19,895 nucleotides of DNA from Candidatus Dadabacteria bacterium (lineage in GTDB: Bacteria > Desulfobacterota_D > UBA1144 > Nemesobacterales > CSP1-2), in assembly GCA_022615255.1 (NCBI GenBank), contig JAKEHC010000049.1, positions 1 to 19,895 of the forward strand, given 5' to 3'. The position numbers and the translations under genes were made by a program. This document shows, one piece after another, positions 14,646-19,895 of the stretch (position 1 is the stretch's first letter; each line of letters begins with the position of its first letter). The notes below the pieces were generated by a model. The model had not been told where the DNA came from and made no database searches. It saw only the letters and a list, made by a program, of their open reading frames with translations.

Positions 14646-14674
14646 AATATACCCAGTAAGGCAGGTCATTTCAA
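14646..14674 (-). promoter_or_regulatory. rpmB: Sigma70 promoter of rpmB
   Basis: On the minus strand TTGAAA (14674-14669) and TATATT (14651-14646) are 17 nt apart, five of six matches each. Transcription would start near 14639, about 27 bases before the ATG. Confidence 0.7.
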
Positions 14675-14730
14675 GCTAAAGGTTTTAATACACCACATAA
14701 AACTCACTTGAGTGTGAGTGAGAAATTAAG

Positions 14731-14789
14731 TGTAGCGGAGATCTTTAGCCCTCCACATATGTTATGGAAACCTGAAGGTTTCCGCTACA
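14731..14789. repeat. 59-bp palindromic element with 9-bp terminal inverted repeats
   Basis: It starts TGTAGCGGA and ends TCCGCTACA, a perfect 9-bp inverted pair. Inside the right half is a perfect hairpin, GGAAACC-TGAA-GGTTTCC (14766-14783). The left half (agatctttag) looks like half of a second hairpin, so two related palindromes may have fused. It is probably a dispersed MITE/REP-type repeat. An ACTCAC/GTGAGT pair lies just left (14702-14719). Confidence 0.55.
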
Positions 14790-14836
14790 ATTTATATTCT
14801 TGTGCCGAACTCATGTTAAATCCGGTAATTGTGTTC

Positions 14837-14992
14837 TCATCCTTTCTCTTTTCCTAAATACATCTCTGGATTCTTGTCAAATGTGACCTTGCATCCTTTA
14901 GCGCAAAAATAATATATTTTTCCTCTATACTCGGACGTTGCCTGAGCCTTCTTCTCATCTACATCCATGTTGCATACTGGGTTTTTTGGCAT
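14837..14992 (-). CDS. Small YHS-domain metal-binding protein
   Basis: A 51-residue protein that is nothing but one YHS domain. It contains NPVCNMDV (4-11), the Tyr-Arg-Gly turn (EYRGKIYYFC, C30) and C34 (AKGC), then the closing FDKNPEMYL. These cysteines bind metal, usually copper or zinc. GAGGAAAG lies six bases before the ATG at 14992, and the stop TGA is at 14839-14837. The sequence parallels residues 4-46 of the CopA encoded in this window (DPVCGMEI...YFFCNPHC...ARYL), so it may serve as a free metal carrier for it, although it is not in that operon. Base by base the reading frame is open and complete. Confidence 0.85.
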   Translation of the reverse strand: MPKNPVCNMDVDEKKAQATSEYRGKIYYFCAKGCKVTFDKNPEMYLGKEKG

Positions 14993-15030
14993 TGTGGCTT
15001 TCCTCTTTTGAAATCTTATATCATTTTCGC

Positions 15031-15060
15031 TTGAAACATGGTTAAATATGATGGAATAAT
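15031..15060 (+). promoter_or_regulatory. Candidate promoter of the nuclease locus
   Basis: TTGAAA (15031-15036) and AATAAT (15055-15060) are separated by 18 nt, about 45 bp before the first ORF. The region is very AT-rich and lies back to back with the YHS gene start. Confidence 0.45.
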
Positions 15061-15102
15061 AACAAAGTATATTTAATTGGTTAATAATTGAGAAAGGTAA
15101 GA

Positions 15103-15270
15103 ATGGGAAAGAAAATAGCTAGCCTGGCTTTACCAAGAGCTGTCAGAGAATTTCACGAGCTGTACCGAACCAGAATATCTATAGGTTATACTAAGACTTG
15201 CTCCTGTGAGTCAAACCATCTTAACTGCATGACAGCAAAAGACTGGATCAAATGTCAGATTGACTTTTAG
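15103..15270 (+). pseudogene. N-terminal stub of a type II DNA methyltransferase (probable remnant)
   Basis: A 55-codon reading frame with a proper AAAGG site five bases before ATG 15103. The protein (LPRAVREFHELYRTRISIGY, then TCSCESNHLNCMTAKDWIKCQ) resembles, from memory, the segment of N4/N6-type methyltransferases that normally leads into VWxFYYExRDxRDK and the DPFxGSG motif. Here it stops right after IKCQI, and no SAM-binding or catalytic motif is present. I read it as a stub left after a deletion removed the rest. The alternative is a small cysteine protein (CxC...C) kept on purpose, since its ribosome site is good and the next gene follows after 28 bp. The identity needs a profile search. 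Confidence 0.5.
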
Positions 15271-15298
15271 CATTGCTTTATTGAGAAGGAGGTAAACA

Positions 15299-15508
15299 AT
15301 GATGGAGTTAACCAAAGAACAAATAAAACGTCAAGATTTTGTTGATAGATCCATTTACGAGTTATTCAAAAATGTTAACCCTTCAAATCGTGAGATTGAG
15401 TGGAATATTGAAATGATAGCCGACTTGAGAGATAAAATTCGATATTGGATTGTGGAATATCTCAATCTCACTGATGAGATGAGCTTCTACCCTTTCATCA
15501 GGGAGTAA
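15299..15508 (+). CDS. Hypothetical 69-residue protein upstream of the nuclease
   Basis: A short acidic, helix-rich protein that I do not recognise. It has no cysteines, signal peptide or membrane segment. The run REIEWNIEMIADLRDKIRYWIVEYLNL looks like an amphipathic helix pair suited to protein binding, followed by an aromatic end (FYPFIRE). The ribosome site is very strong (AAGGAGGT, 15286-15293). With it, the second ATG (15302) at eight bases is at least as good as the first. Six bases separate its stop from the nuclease start, so the two are co-translated. It could be a control protein, an antitoxin or inhibitor of the nuclease, or a small conserved partner. All of these are inference from position. 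Confidence 0.7.
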   Translation: MMELTKEQIKRQDFVDRSIYELFKNVNPSNREIEWNIEMIADLRDKIRYWIVEYLNLTDEMSFYPFIRE

Positions 15509-15514
15509 TTATTT

Positions 15515-16537
15515 ATGGAGATTTTGGAATCTCAGATTGAAGACATTTTAGTTAGCTCACCCGCATTGCTTCAAAGTATTTTAAACCTTAAAGATGAACC
15601 AAGTCTATTGACGCGTCAGATGATGATCCCATCGGGTAGACTTGACCTTCTCTTCGCCTACCAAACAAGGCTTTTGTTAGTAGAACTAAAAGTCATTGCA
15701 TTTCGACAAGAATTCATAAGGCAGATCTTAAACTACAAAAGTGACCTTACGACTTACCAGACGAATGGTAAACTCTTACGTGGTGAGATTCAGCCATACC
15801 TTCTCTGCACCTCTGCAAGTGAAACTCAAAGGGAAACTGCCGCAACAAAAGGTATAATCTGCTTTGATTACAACCCTGAGGAAGTTTTACACTATTTTTA
15901 CCAAAATCTCCGACCCATTGCTTTTTTTGCAGAGATCAAACCAATAGACATCGGAATCTGGAACTTGCATCTAGTTCATGATTTCATCTATTTCTTAGAA
16001 AAGGTCAACAGTGTAGATCAACTCCGCAGTCTTGTTAAGGGTTCCTCAAAAACGCTATATAACAAAATAAAATTTGCCAATGAACTACGGTTAATAGAAT
16101 GGTTACCTAATCAAGACTTAATAAAGCTCTCTAAACTTGGCTCCGAATATGTTAAACAAAAAGATAGCCATCTGCCAAGCCGGTTGAGCGAGGAGCAAAT
16201 CGGGATTTTGAGAAAGTTTGTTATACAAAATCCGTTTGAGTCTAGCATTATATTGGGTGTTGCTTCTATTGTTGAGGCTACTTTCGCTCTGGCAAAAAAT
16301 ACCTATCCAGTTCCTATGTCTTGGCTTATAGAGTATTTCAGTTACTATGCGGGCAAATACTTCGATTGGCAAACAAAGAAAGCCAAATACAATGCAACTA
16401 GGATGTATTCAAATTATGCGGTAGATCTGGGATTGTTGGCTAAATCAGGAGAATCGATTTACATTACACCAGATGGATTTCGGTTTACTATCCAGTTGCA
16501 ACTACATAAGAGCTTGAAAATGCTAGAAGCAATGTAG
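15515..16537 (+). CDS. Predicted PD-(D/E)XK nuclease with helical/winged-helix C-terminus (NucS/DUF91-like)
   Basis: A 340-residue intact protein. Residues 1-135 carry a restriction-endonuclease fold: a leading E9, then GRLDLL with D44, VELK with E57 and K59, and a QxxxY motif (Q70-ILN-Y74). The Q motif is common in the NucS/DUF91, RecB-like and Cas4-like branches. The order E-D-ExK-Q matches a complete catalytic site. Residues 175-215 look like a winged helix (SSKTLYNKIKFANELRLIEW...KLSKLGSEYVKQ), and the last 120 residues are helical with a second wing-like end (YITPDGFRFT). GGGAG at 15501-15505 serves as ribosome site. It lies between two restriction-modification remnants, so it may be a restriction or other defence nuclease; a repair role is the alternative. 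Confidence 0.72.
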   Translation: MEILESQIEDILVSSPALLQSILNLKDEPSLLTRQMMIPSGRLDLLFAYQTRLLLVELKVIAFRQEFIRQILNYKSDLTTYQTNGKLLRGEIQPYLLCTSASETQRETAATKGIICFDYNPEEVLHYFYQNLRPIAFFAEIKPIDIGIWNLHLVHDFIYFLEKVNSVDQLRSLVKGSSKTLYNKIKFANELRLIEWLPNQDLIKLSKLGSEYVKQKDSHLPSRLSEEQIGILRKFVIQNPFESSIILGVASIVEATFALAKNTYPVPMSWLIEYFSYYAGKYFDWQTKKAKYNATRMYSNYAVDLGLLAKSGESIYITPDGFRFTIQLQLHKSLKMLEAM

Positions 16538-16538
16538 T

Positions 16539-16779
16539 TTGTTTTTATCTTTGATGCTCCATCTAGGAATAACTACTGGTGGCGTTGAAAATACCCTTGA
16601 AGATTTGCTTGGCATTCGACAGAACAATGTATCAAATCCAAACGCATCTGAATGCGAACTCAAGTGCCAACCTGCTCGTGGATTTCGACGCAAGAACAGG
16701 ACACAATCACGGAACAAAATTTAGGTTAAGGCAAAATGCAAGACCGGATCTTTATTCGCTCATCCAAGAAGTCACGTAA
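16539..16779 (+). pseudogene. Remnant of an MvaI/BcnI-family restriction endonuclease
   Basis: In the frame of 16539 the translation reads TTGGVENTLEDLLGI, RQNNV and ECELKCQ, which matches the (T)GxVGxTLEDLLGIxENN...DxxxxELK block of MvaI/BcnI-type enzymes as I know it. The catalytic Asp before ELK is Asn here. After ELKCQ the frame gives basic nonsense. The +1 frame instead gives VDFDARTGHNHGTKFRLR...ARPDLYSLI to the stop at 16779, which looks like the C-terminus of such an enzyme. The gene therefore seems to be a 5' loss plus an internal deletion with frameshift. No start or ribosome site fits. It begins two bases after the intact nuclease. Confidence 0.6.
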
Positions 16780-16822
16780 AGGGGAACACAGCTAACTCAT
16801 AAACTCTGCAAAGTTTAGTTGT

Positions 16823-16843
16823 TTAAGAGTCTTTTCCTCTTAA
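16823..16843 (-). terminator. Hairpin downstream of copA
   Basis: TTAAGAG and CTCTTAA form a perfect seven-pair stem with a seven-base loop, 22 bp after the copA stop. No long T-run follows on the minus strand, so termination may be weak. A second small stem (AAACT/AGTTT, 16801-16816) follows. Confidence 0.45.
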
Positions 16844-16864
16844 CCACAATCTTAGTTTCTCTAC

Positions 16865-19279
16865 CTATAGCTCCACTTTGCGTAATCGCAAAGCATTTCC
16901 TATGACCGATACTGAGCTAAAGCTCATGGCGGCGCTGGCGATTATTGGACTGAGAAGCAACCCGAAAACAGGATAGAGTATTCCTGCAGCAATAGGCACT
17001 CCCAGCGCATTGTAAATGAATGCAAAAAAGAGATTCTGGCGTATATTACGCATTGTGGCTCGGCTGAGTCCCCTTGCCCGCGCTATGCCACGCAAGTCTC
17101 CTTTCACGAGGGTTACCCCAGCGCTCTCTATGGCTACATCCGTACCTGTTCCCATCGCTATTCCTACCTGAGCCTGAGCAAGAGCAGGCGCATCGTTAAT
17201 GCCATCCCCTGCCATGGCAACCATGCGACCCTCCGCCTGAAGGCGCTTTACTATCTCGCCTTTTTGCTGAGGGAGCACATCCGCCTCGACCTCATCTATA
17301 CCCAACCTTCGAGCCACTGCCTCTGCGGTGACCCTATTATCACCTGTAAGCATGAGTATCCGTATACCGTCTTCGTGAAGCATCCGGAGCGCCTCGGGAG
17401 TTGACCCCTTTATCGGGTCGGACACCCCTATAAGCCCTGCCGGTTTGCCATCAACTGCAACAAACATCACAGTCTCGCCCTCCTTTCGCAAAGCCTCAGC
17501 GCGCTCAAGGAGACCGCCAGCCTCGATATTCAGTTGCTCTAATAGCTTACCGTTGCCGAGTGCGATAACACGACCGTCTACCCTTCCGACAACGCCTTTT
17601 CCAGTGATTGACTCAAATTCCTGAGCCTCTGAAAGCCTCAGGTTCTTACTCTGAGCGTAAGACACTATGGCTTGAGCCAGAGGGTGCTCACTGGATCGCT
17701 CGAGGCTTGCAGCTAAACGTAGTAGCTCTGACTCTTCCCAACCTGATGACGGCACCAGCCGCGTAAGACGCGGCTTACCCTCCGTGAGCGTGCCGGTCTT
17801 ATCCACGATAAGGGTGTCAACCTTCTCCAGAACCTCAAGGGCTTCTGCATTCTTTATTAGCACGCCCGCCGTGGCTCCACGACCTGTGCCAACCATAATA
17901 GACATCGGAGTAGCAAGTCCCAGGGCGCATGGGCATGCAATTATGAGAACGGCTACTGCATTGACTATGGCATGAGCCAGACGCGGCTCAGGACCAATGA
18001 AACTCCATACGATGAATGTAACGACAGCTATCAGTATAACGGCGGGAACAAAATAAGAAGAGACAATATCTGCAAGGCGCTGAATGGGAGCGCGGCTTCG
18101 CTGAGCCTCACTTACCATTCGAACGATCTGAGCCAGGAGTGTCTCGCTCCCCACCCTTACAGCCTGCATGACAAAGCCGCCTGTGCCGTTCACAGTGCCC
18201 CCTACTACCTTATCCCCTCTCCTCTTTTCTGTCGGAATAGGCTCGCCGGTAATCATAGACTCATCTACAAAGCTCTCGCCATCTATGACCATACCATCGA
18301 CGGGCACCTTCTCTCCCGGGCGAACCCGGAGCCGATCACCGGGCTTAATCCTATCGAGAGGAGTTTCTTCTTCTGTCCCGTCATCTCGTATAACCCTCGC
18401 AGTCTTTGGGGCAAGCCCGAGAAGCGCTTTAATAGCACTGCTAGTCTGGCTACGCGCTCGGAGCTCTAAAACTTGACCCAAAAGCACAAGCGCTACAATT
18501 ACTGAAGCTACCTCGAAATAGACCCCTACCTCGCCGTCCTGACTACGGAAGGAGTCAGGAAATATATCCGGGAAAAAGGTCGCAACCACGCTGTACCAGA
18601 AAGCAACCCCTGTGCCCATTGCAATGAGGGTGAACATGTTAAGACTACGATTAATTATTGATGCCCAACCGCGCTTAAAGAAGGGCCACCCTGCCCATAG
18701 CACTGCGGGGGTAGCAAGTGCAAGTTGAATATATATTAGAACGCGGGTTGATAGAACTTCCTGTACAGGTTTGCCTGGAATCATGTCAGACATAGCAAGA
18801 AAGACAAGCGGGATTGTGAGGACGAGACTGATTTTGAATCGGCGCGTCATGTCCAGAAGCTCTTCGTTTCTTTCTTCACCTGAGATCGTTCTAGGCTCCA
18901 AAGCCATTCCGCAAATAGGGCAAAAGCCCGGCTCGTTACGCACTATCTCCGGGTGCATTGGGCAGGTGTACTCTACCTTTATCGCCGGGGCTGAGATGGC
19001 AAGAGGCTCAAGCGCCATGCCGCACTTTGGGCAGGCACCTGGCTCATTCTGCCTAATCTCAGGGTCCATAGGGCAAAGGTATCGTTTTTCTTCTAATCGT
19101 TGGATTTCAGTTTTTTTATTAGGTATAGTGGCTGGTTGAGTTAAGTACCTAGCAGGCTCAGCCTTAAATTTCTCCAGGCAGTGTGGATTGCAGAAGAAGT
19201 ATGTTTCCCCCATGTACTCATAAGAGGCTGAAGCAGATTCAGGATATATTTCCATGCCGCATACCGGGTCTTTCACCAT
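16865..19279 (-). CDS. copA: Cu(I)-exporting P1B-type ATPase with YHS and tandem metal-binding domains
   Basis: An 804-residue inner-membrane pump. The N-terminus holds a YHS domain (C7, C30, C34) and two heavy-metal-binding domains of the CPMxPE...CPxCGMALEP type (CPM at 69-71 and 106-108), in place of the usual ferredoxin-like MXCXXC domains. TGES-like TGEP (344-347) marks the actuator. C449-P-C451 is the transport site. D493-KTGT is the phosphorylation site. H532-P, TGDN (645-648) and GDGINDAP (691-698) complete the ATPase. Y756-N757 and M785xxSS in the last helices match the Cu(I) (P1B-1) signature. Its GC content is visibly higher than that of neighbouring genes. The ribosome site directly before ATG 19279 is poor; translation may be coupled to the leader ORF that ends one base upstream. 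Confidence 0.95.
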   Translation of the reverse strand: MVKDPVCGMEIYPESASASYEYMGETYFFCNPHCLEKFKAEPARYLTQPATIPNKKTEIQRLEEKRYLCPMDPEIRQNEPGACPKCGMALEPLAISAPAIKVEYTCPMHPEIVRNEPGFCPICGMALEPRTISGEERNEELLDMTRRFKISLVLTIPLVFLAMSDMIPGKPVQEVLSTRVLIYIQLALATPAVLWAGWPFFKRGWASIINRSLNMFTLIAMGTGVAFWYSVVATFFPDIFPDSFRSQDGEVGVYFEVASVIVALVLLGQVLELRARSQTSSAIKALLGLAPKTARVIRDDGTEEETPLDRIKPGDRLRVRPGEKVPVDGMVIDGESFVDESMITGEPIPTEKRRGDKVVGGTVNGTGGFVMQAVRVGSETLLAQIVRMVSEAQRSRAPIQRLADIVSSYFVPAVILIAVVTFIVWSFIGPEPRLAHAIVNAVAVLIIACPCALGLATPMSIMVGTGRGATAGVLIKNAEALEVLEKVDTLIVDKTGTLTEGKPRLTRLVPSSGWEESELLRLAASLERSSEHPLAQAIVSYAQSKNLRLSEAQEFESITGKGVVGRVDGRVIALGNGKLLEQLNIEAGGLLERAEALRKEGETVMFVAVDGKPAGLIGVSDPIKGSTPEALRMLHEDGIRILMLTGDNRVTAEAVARRLGIDEVEADVLPQQKGEIVKRLQAEGRMVAMAGDGINDAPALAQAQVGIAMGTGTDVAIESAGVTLVKGDLRGIARARGLSRATMRNIRQNLFFAFIYNALGVPIAAGILYPVFGLLLSPIIASAAMSFSSVSVIGNALRLRKVEL

Positions 19280-19280
19280 C

Positions 19281-19310
19281 TTAGTGCTTGCAATTTTTTA
19301 TAGTTTCCAT
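19281..19310 (-). CDS. Nine-codon leader ORF immediately before copA
   Basis: The minus strand reads M-E-T-I-K-N-C-K-H-stop. An AGGAG site (19320-19324) lies nine bases before its ATG. The TAA ends one base before the copA ATG. Ribosomes finishing here could reinitiate on copA, which has no good site of its own. The Cys and His near the end could make translation responsive to charged tRNA or metal stress, but that is speculation. Confidence 0.45.
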   Translation of the reverse strand: METIKNCKH

Positions 19311-19369
19311 ATTGAAGTTCTCCTAAACAGGATTCTGATGGAAGAATCAATGTGTGTATAACATTTATA

Positions 19370-19642
19370 TCAAATCTTTCCTGATGTTTCAAAGACATCG
19401 AGGAGCTCCGTTATTACTCGTGCCCTGTCAACCTGCTTTTTTGACCTTATTGCTGTTGTCACACAGCTTTCCAGATGACCTTTAAGTATAAGGACATTTA
19501 CCTTATCTATCGCGCTCTCTACAGCAAGGGTTTGTTTTATAATTTCAATGCAGTATTTATCCTCTTCTATCATTCTTTGAATGCCACGGATATGTCCCTC
19601 TATGCTCTTTAACCTTTTAATTATCTTCTCCTTATCTTGCAA
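19370..19642 (-). CDS. csoR: CsoR-family copper-sensing repressor
   Basis: A 90-residue all-helical repressor (DUF156 family) that leaves DNA on binding Cu(I). The family opening RLKSIEGHIRGIQRMIEEDKYC is clear. C31, H56 and C60 reproduce the Cys-His-Cys spacing of CsoR (C36/H61/C65 in M. tuberculosis), so Cu(I) is the likely ligand rather than Ni/Co (RcnR) or formaldehyde (FrmR). Translation starts at TTG 19642, set by an AAAGGAGG site. The copA leader ORF follows 59 bp downstream on the same strand, so csoR-copA is a self-regulated copper export operon. Confidence 0.93.
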   Translation of the reverse strand: MQDKEKIIKRLKSIEGHIRGIQRMIEEDKYCIEIIKQTLAVESAIDKVNVLILKGHLESCVTTAIRSKKQVDRARVITELLDVFETSGKI

Positions 19643-19724
19643 ATTAACCTCCTTTAGCCATTCTCTCCAATAAGTATGGACAAAAGCATTAACCAGACAT
19701 AAGTTTCATATCGGATGAGGGGGA

Positions 19725-19747
19725 AGGAATCTAAAAACGAGATTCCT
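19725..19747. repeat. Hairpin in the csoR leader
   Basis: AGGAATCT and AGATTCCT make a perfect eight-pair stem with loop aaaaacg. It lies in the roughly 200-nt leader of the csoR mRNA, about 80 bp before the start. No T-run follows, so it may be a stability or attenuation element. Confidence 0.4.
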
Positions 19748-19760
19748 CAATACACCTTTG

Positions 19761-19795
19761 TCTGACCCCTCGACAAGCTCAGGGCTCACGACGAA
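19761..19795. repeat. Dispersed-repeat-like sequence in the csoR leader
   Basis: The segment contains ccctcgacaagctcagggc, an imperfect palindrome (CCCT...AGGG) with clearly different base composition. Very similar phrases are common as short intergenic repeats in many Gram-negative genomes (from memory). No second copy is in the window. Confidence 0.4.
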
Positions 19796-19830
19796 GCTTT
19801 GACCTAACTAATCCTTGAGCATAATAGATT

Positions 19831-19858
19831 ATCCCACCCATGGGGGGAGGGGTTGGAT
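19831..19858. promoter_or_regulatory. Candidate CsoR operator
   Basis: A G/C-tract block bounded by ATCC and GGAT. It contains CCCATGGG (19837-19844) and the run GGGGGGAGGGG. CsoR/RcnR operators typically hold such G-tracts inside a loose inverted repeat. It sits directly after the -10 box, over the likely transcription start, where binding would block csoR-copA. Confidence 0.5.
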
Positions 19859-19859
19859 T

Positions 19860-19888
19860 ATAATAATCATATATTACACCTCTGTCAA
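19860..19888 (-). promoter_or_regulatory. Sigma70 promoter of csoR-copA
   Basis: On the minus strand TTGACA (19888-19883, perfect) and TATTAT (19865-19860, five of six) are separated by 17 nt. Transcription toward csoR would start near 19853, inside the G-rich candidate operator. Confidence 0.75.
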
Positions 19889-19895
19889 GTTACCG

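Noticed and set aside
15088..15102. TTG start for the methyltransferase stub
   Set aside because: The AAAGG site points to the ATG at 15103.
16579..16779. Independent 66-residue gene
   Set aside because: Its second half makes sense only as the frameshifted tail of the endonuclease remnant, and its first half is the out-of-frame shadow of the ELK block.
17972..18469. 165-residue plus-strand ORF
   Set aside because: It is antisense to the highly conserved copA core and has no family or ribosome site.

Overview
The window looks like a chromosomal segment of a Gram-negative bacterium. It carries an outer-membrane efflux factor, beta-barrel proteins, an RND pump, an IHF/HU-type protein, and bacterial peptide deformylase and ribosomal protein L28. 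Most of it is AT-rich by eye, and strong Shine-Dalgarno sites and sigma70-like promoters can be read. I cannot place the lineage; a deltaproteobacterial or candidate-phylum relative is only a guess. The dominant theme is transition-metal handling.

Layout. (1) At 1-119 (-) is the start of an exported, probably c-type cytochrome gene. (2) At 571-3700 (+) lie a DtxR/MntR-family metalloregulator with palindromic operators on its own promoter and start codon, a Tat-exported two-domain multicopper oxidase and a ZIP metal transporter with an extra N-terminal domain. (3) At 3923-4711 (+) is a lone outer-membrane beta-barrel. (4) At 4858-12161 (+) is a tight CzcCBA-type efflux operon: a small secreted Cys/His protein, outer-membrane factor, adaptor, RND pump, a PII-like protein and a membrane-anchored TPR protein. 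The pump has lost the methionine triad of CusA and matches the divalent-cation (CzcA) pattern. (5) At 12216-14612 are housekeeping-type genes: a second TPR protein (-), an IHF/HU protein, peptide deformylase and L28 (-). The last two share a CTAG stop.

(6) At 14837-16779 is the least ordinary part. It holds a 51-residue YHS-domain protein (-), then what I read as an eroded restriction-modification locus: a 55-codon methyltransferase stub, an unrecognised 69-residue protein, an intact predicted PD-(D/E)XK nuclease with a helical C-terminus, and a broken MvaI/BcnI-type endonuclease remnant. (7) At 16865-19888 (-) is a csoR-copA copper operon with a G-rich candidate operator at the promoter and a nine-codon leader ORF ending one base before copA. 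copA is visibly more GC-rich than its neighbours.

How it fits together. The MntR-like regulator, oxidase and ZIP transporter plausibly handle Mn/Fe/Cu in the envelope. The Czc operon exports divalent cations and may be tuned by the PII-like protein. CsoR-CopA exports Cu(I), and the free YHS protein may act as a small metal-binding partner. Several intergenic regions hold short palindromic repeat elements with GTAG...CTAC ends. No rRNA, tRNA, IS element or CRISPR array was seen.
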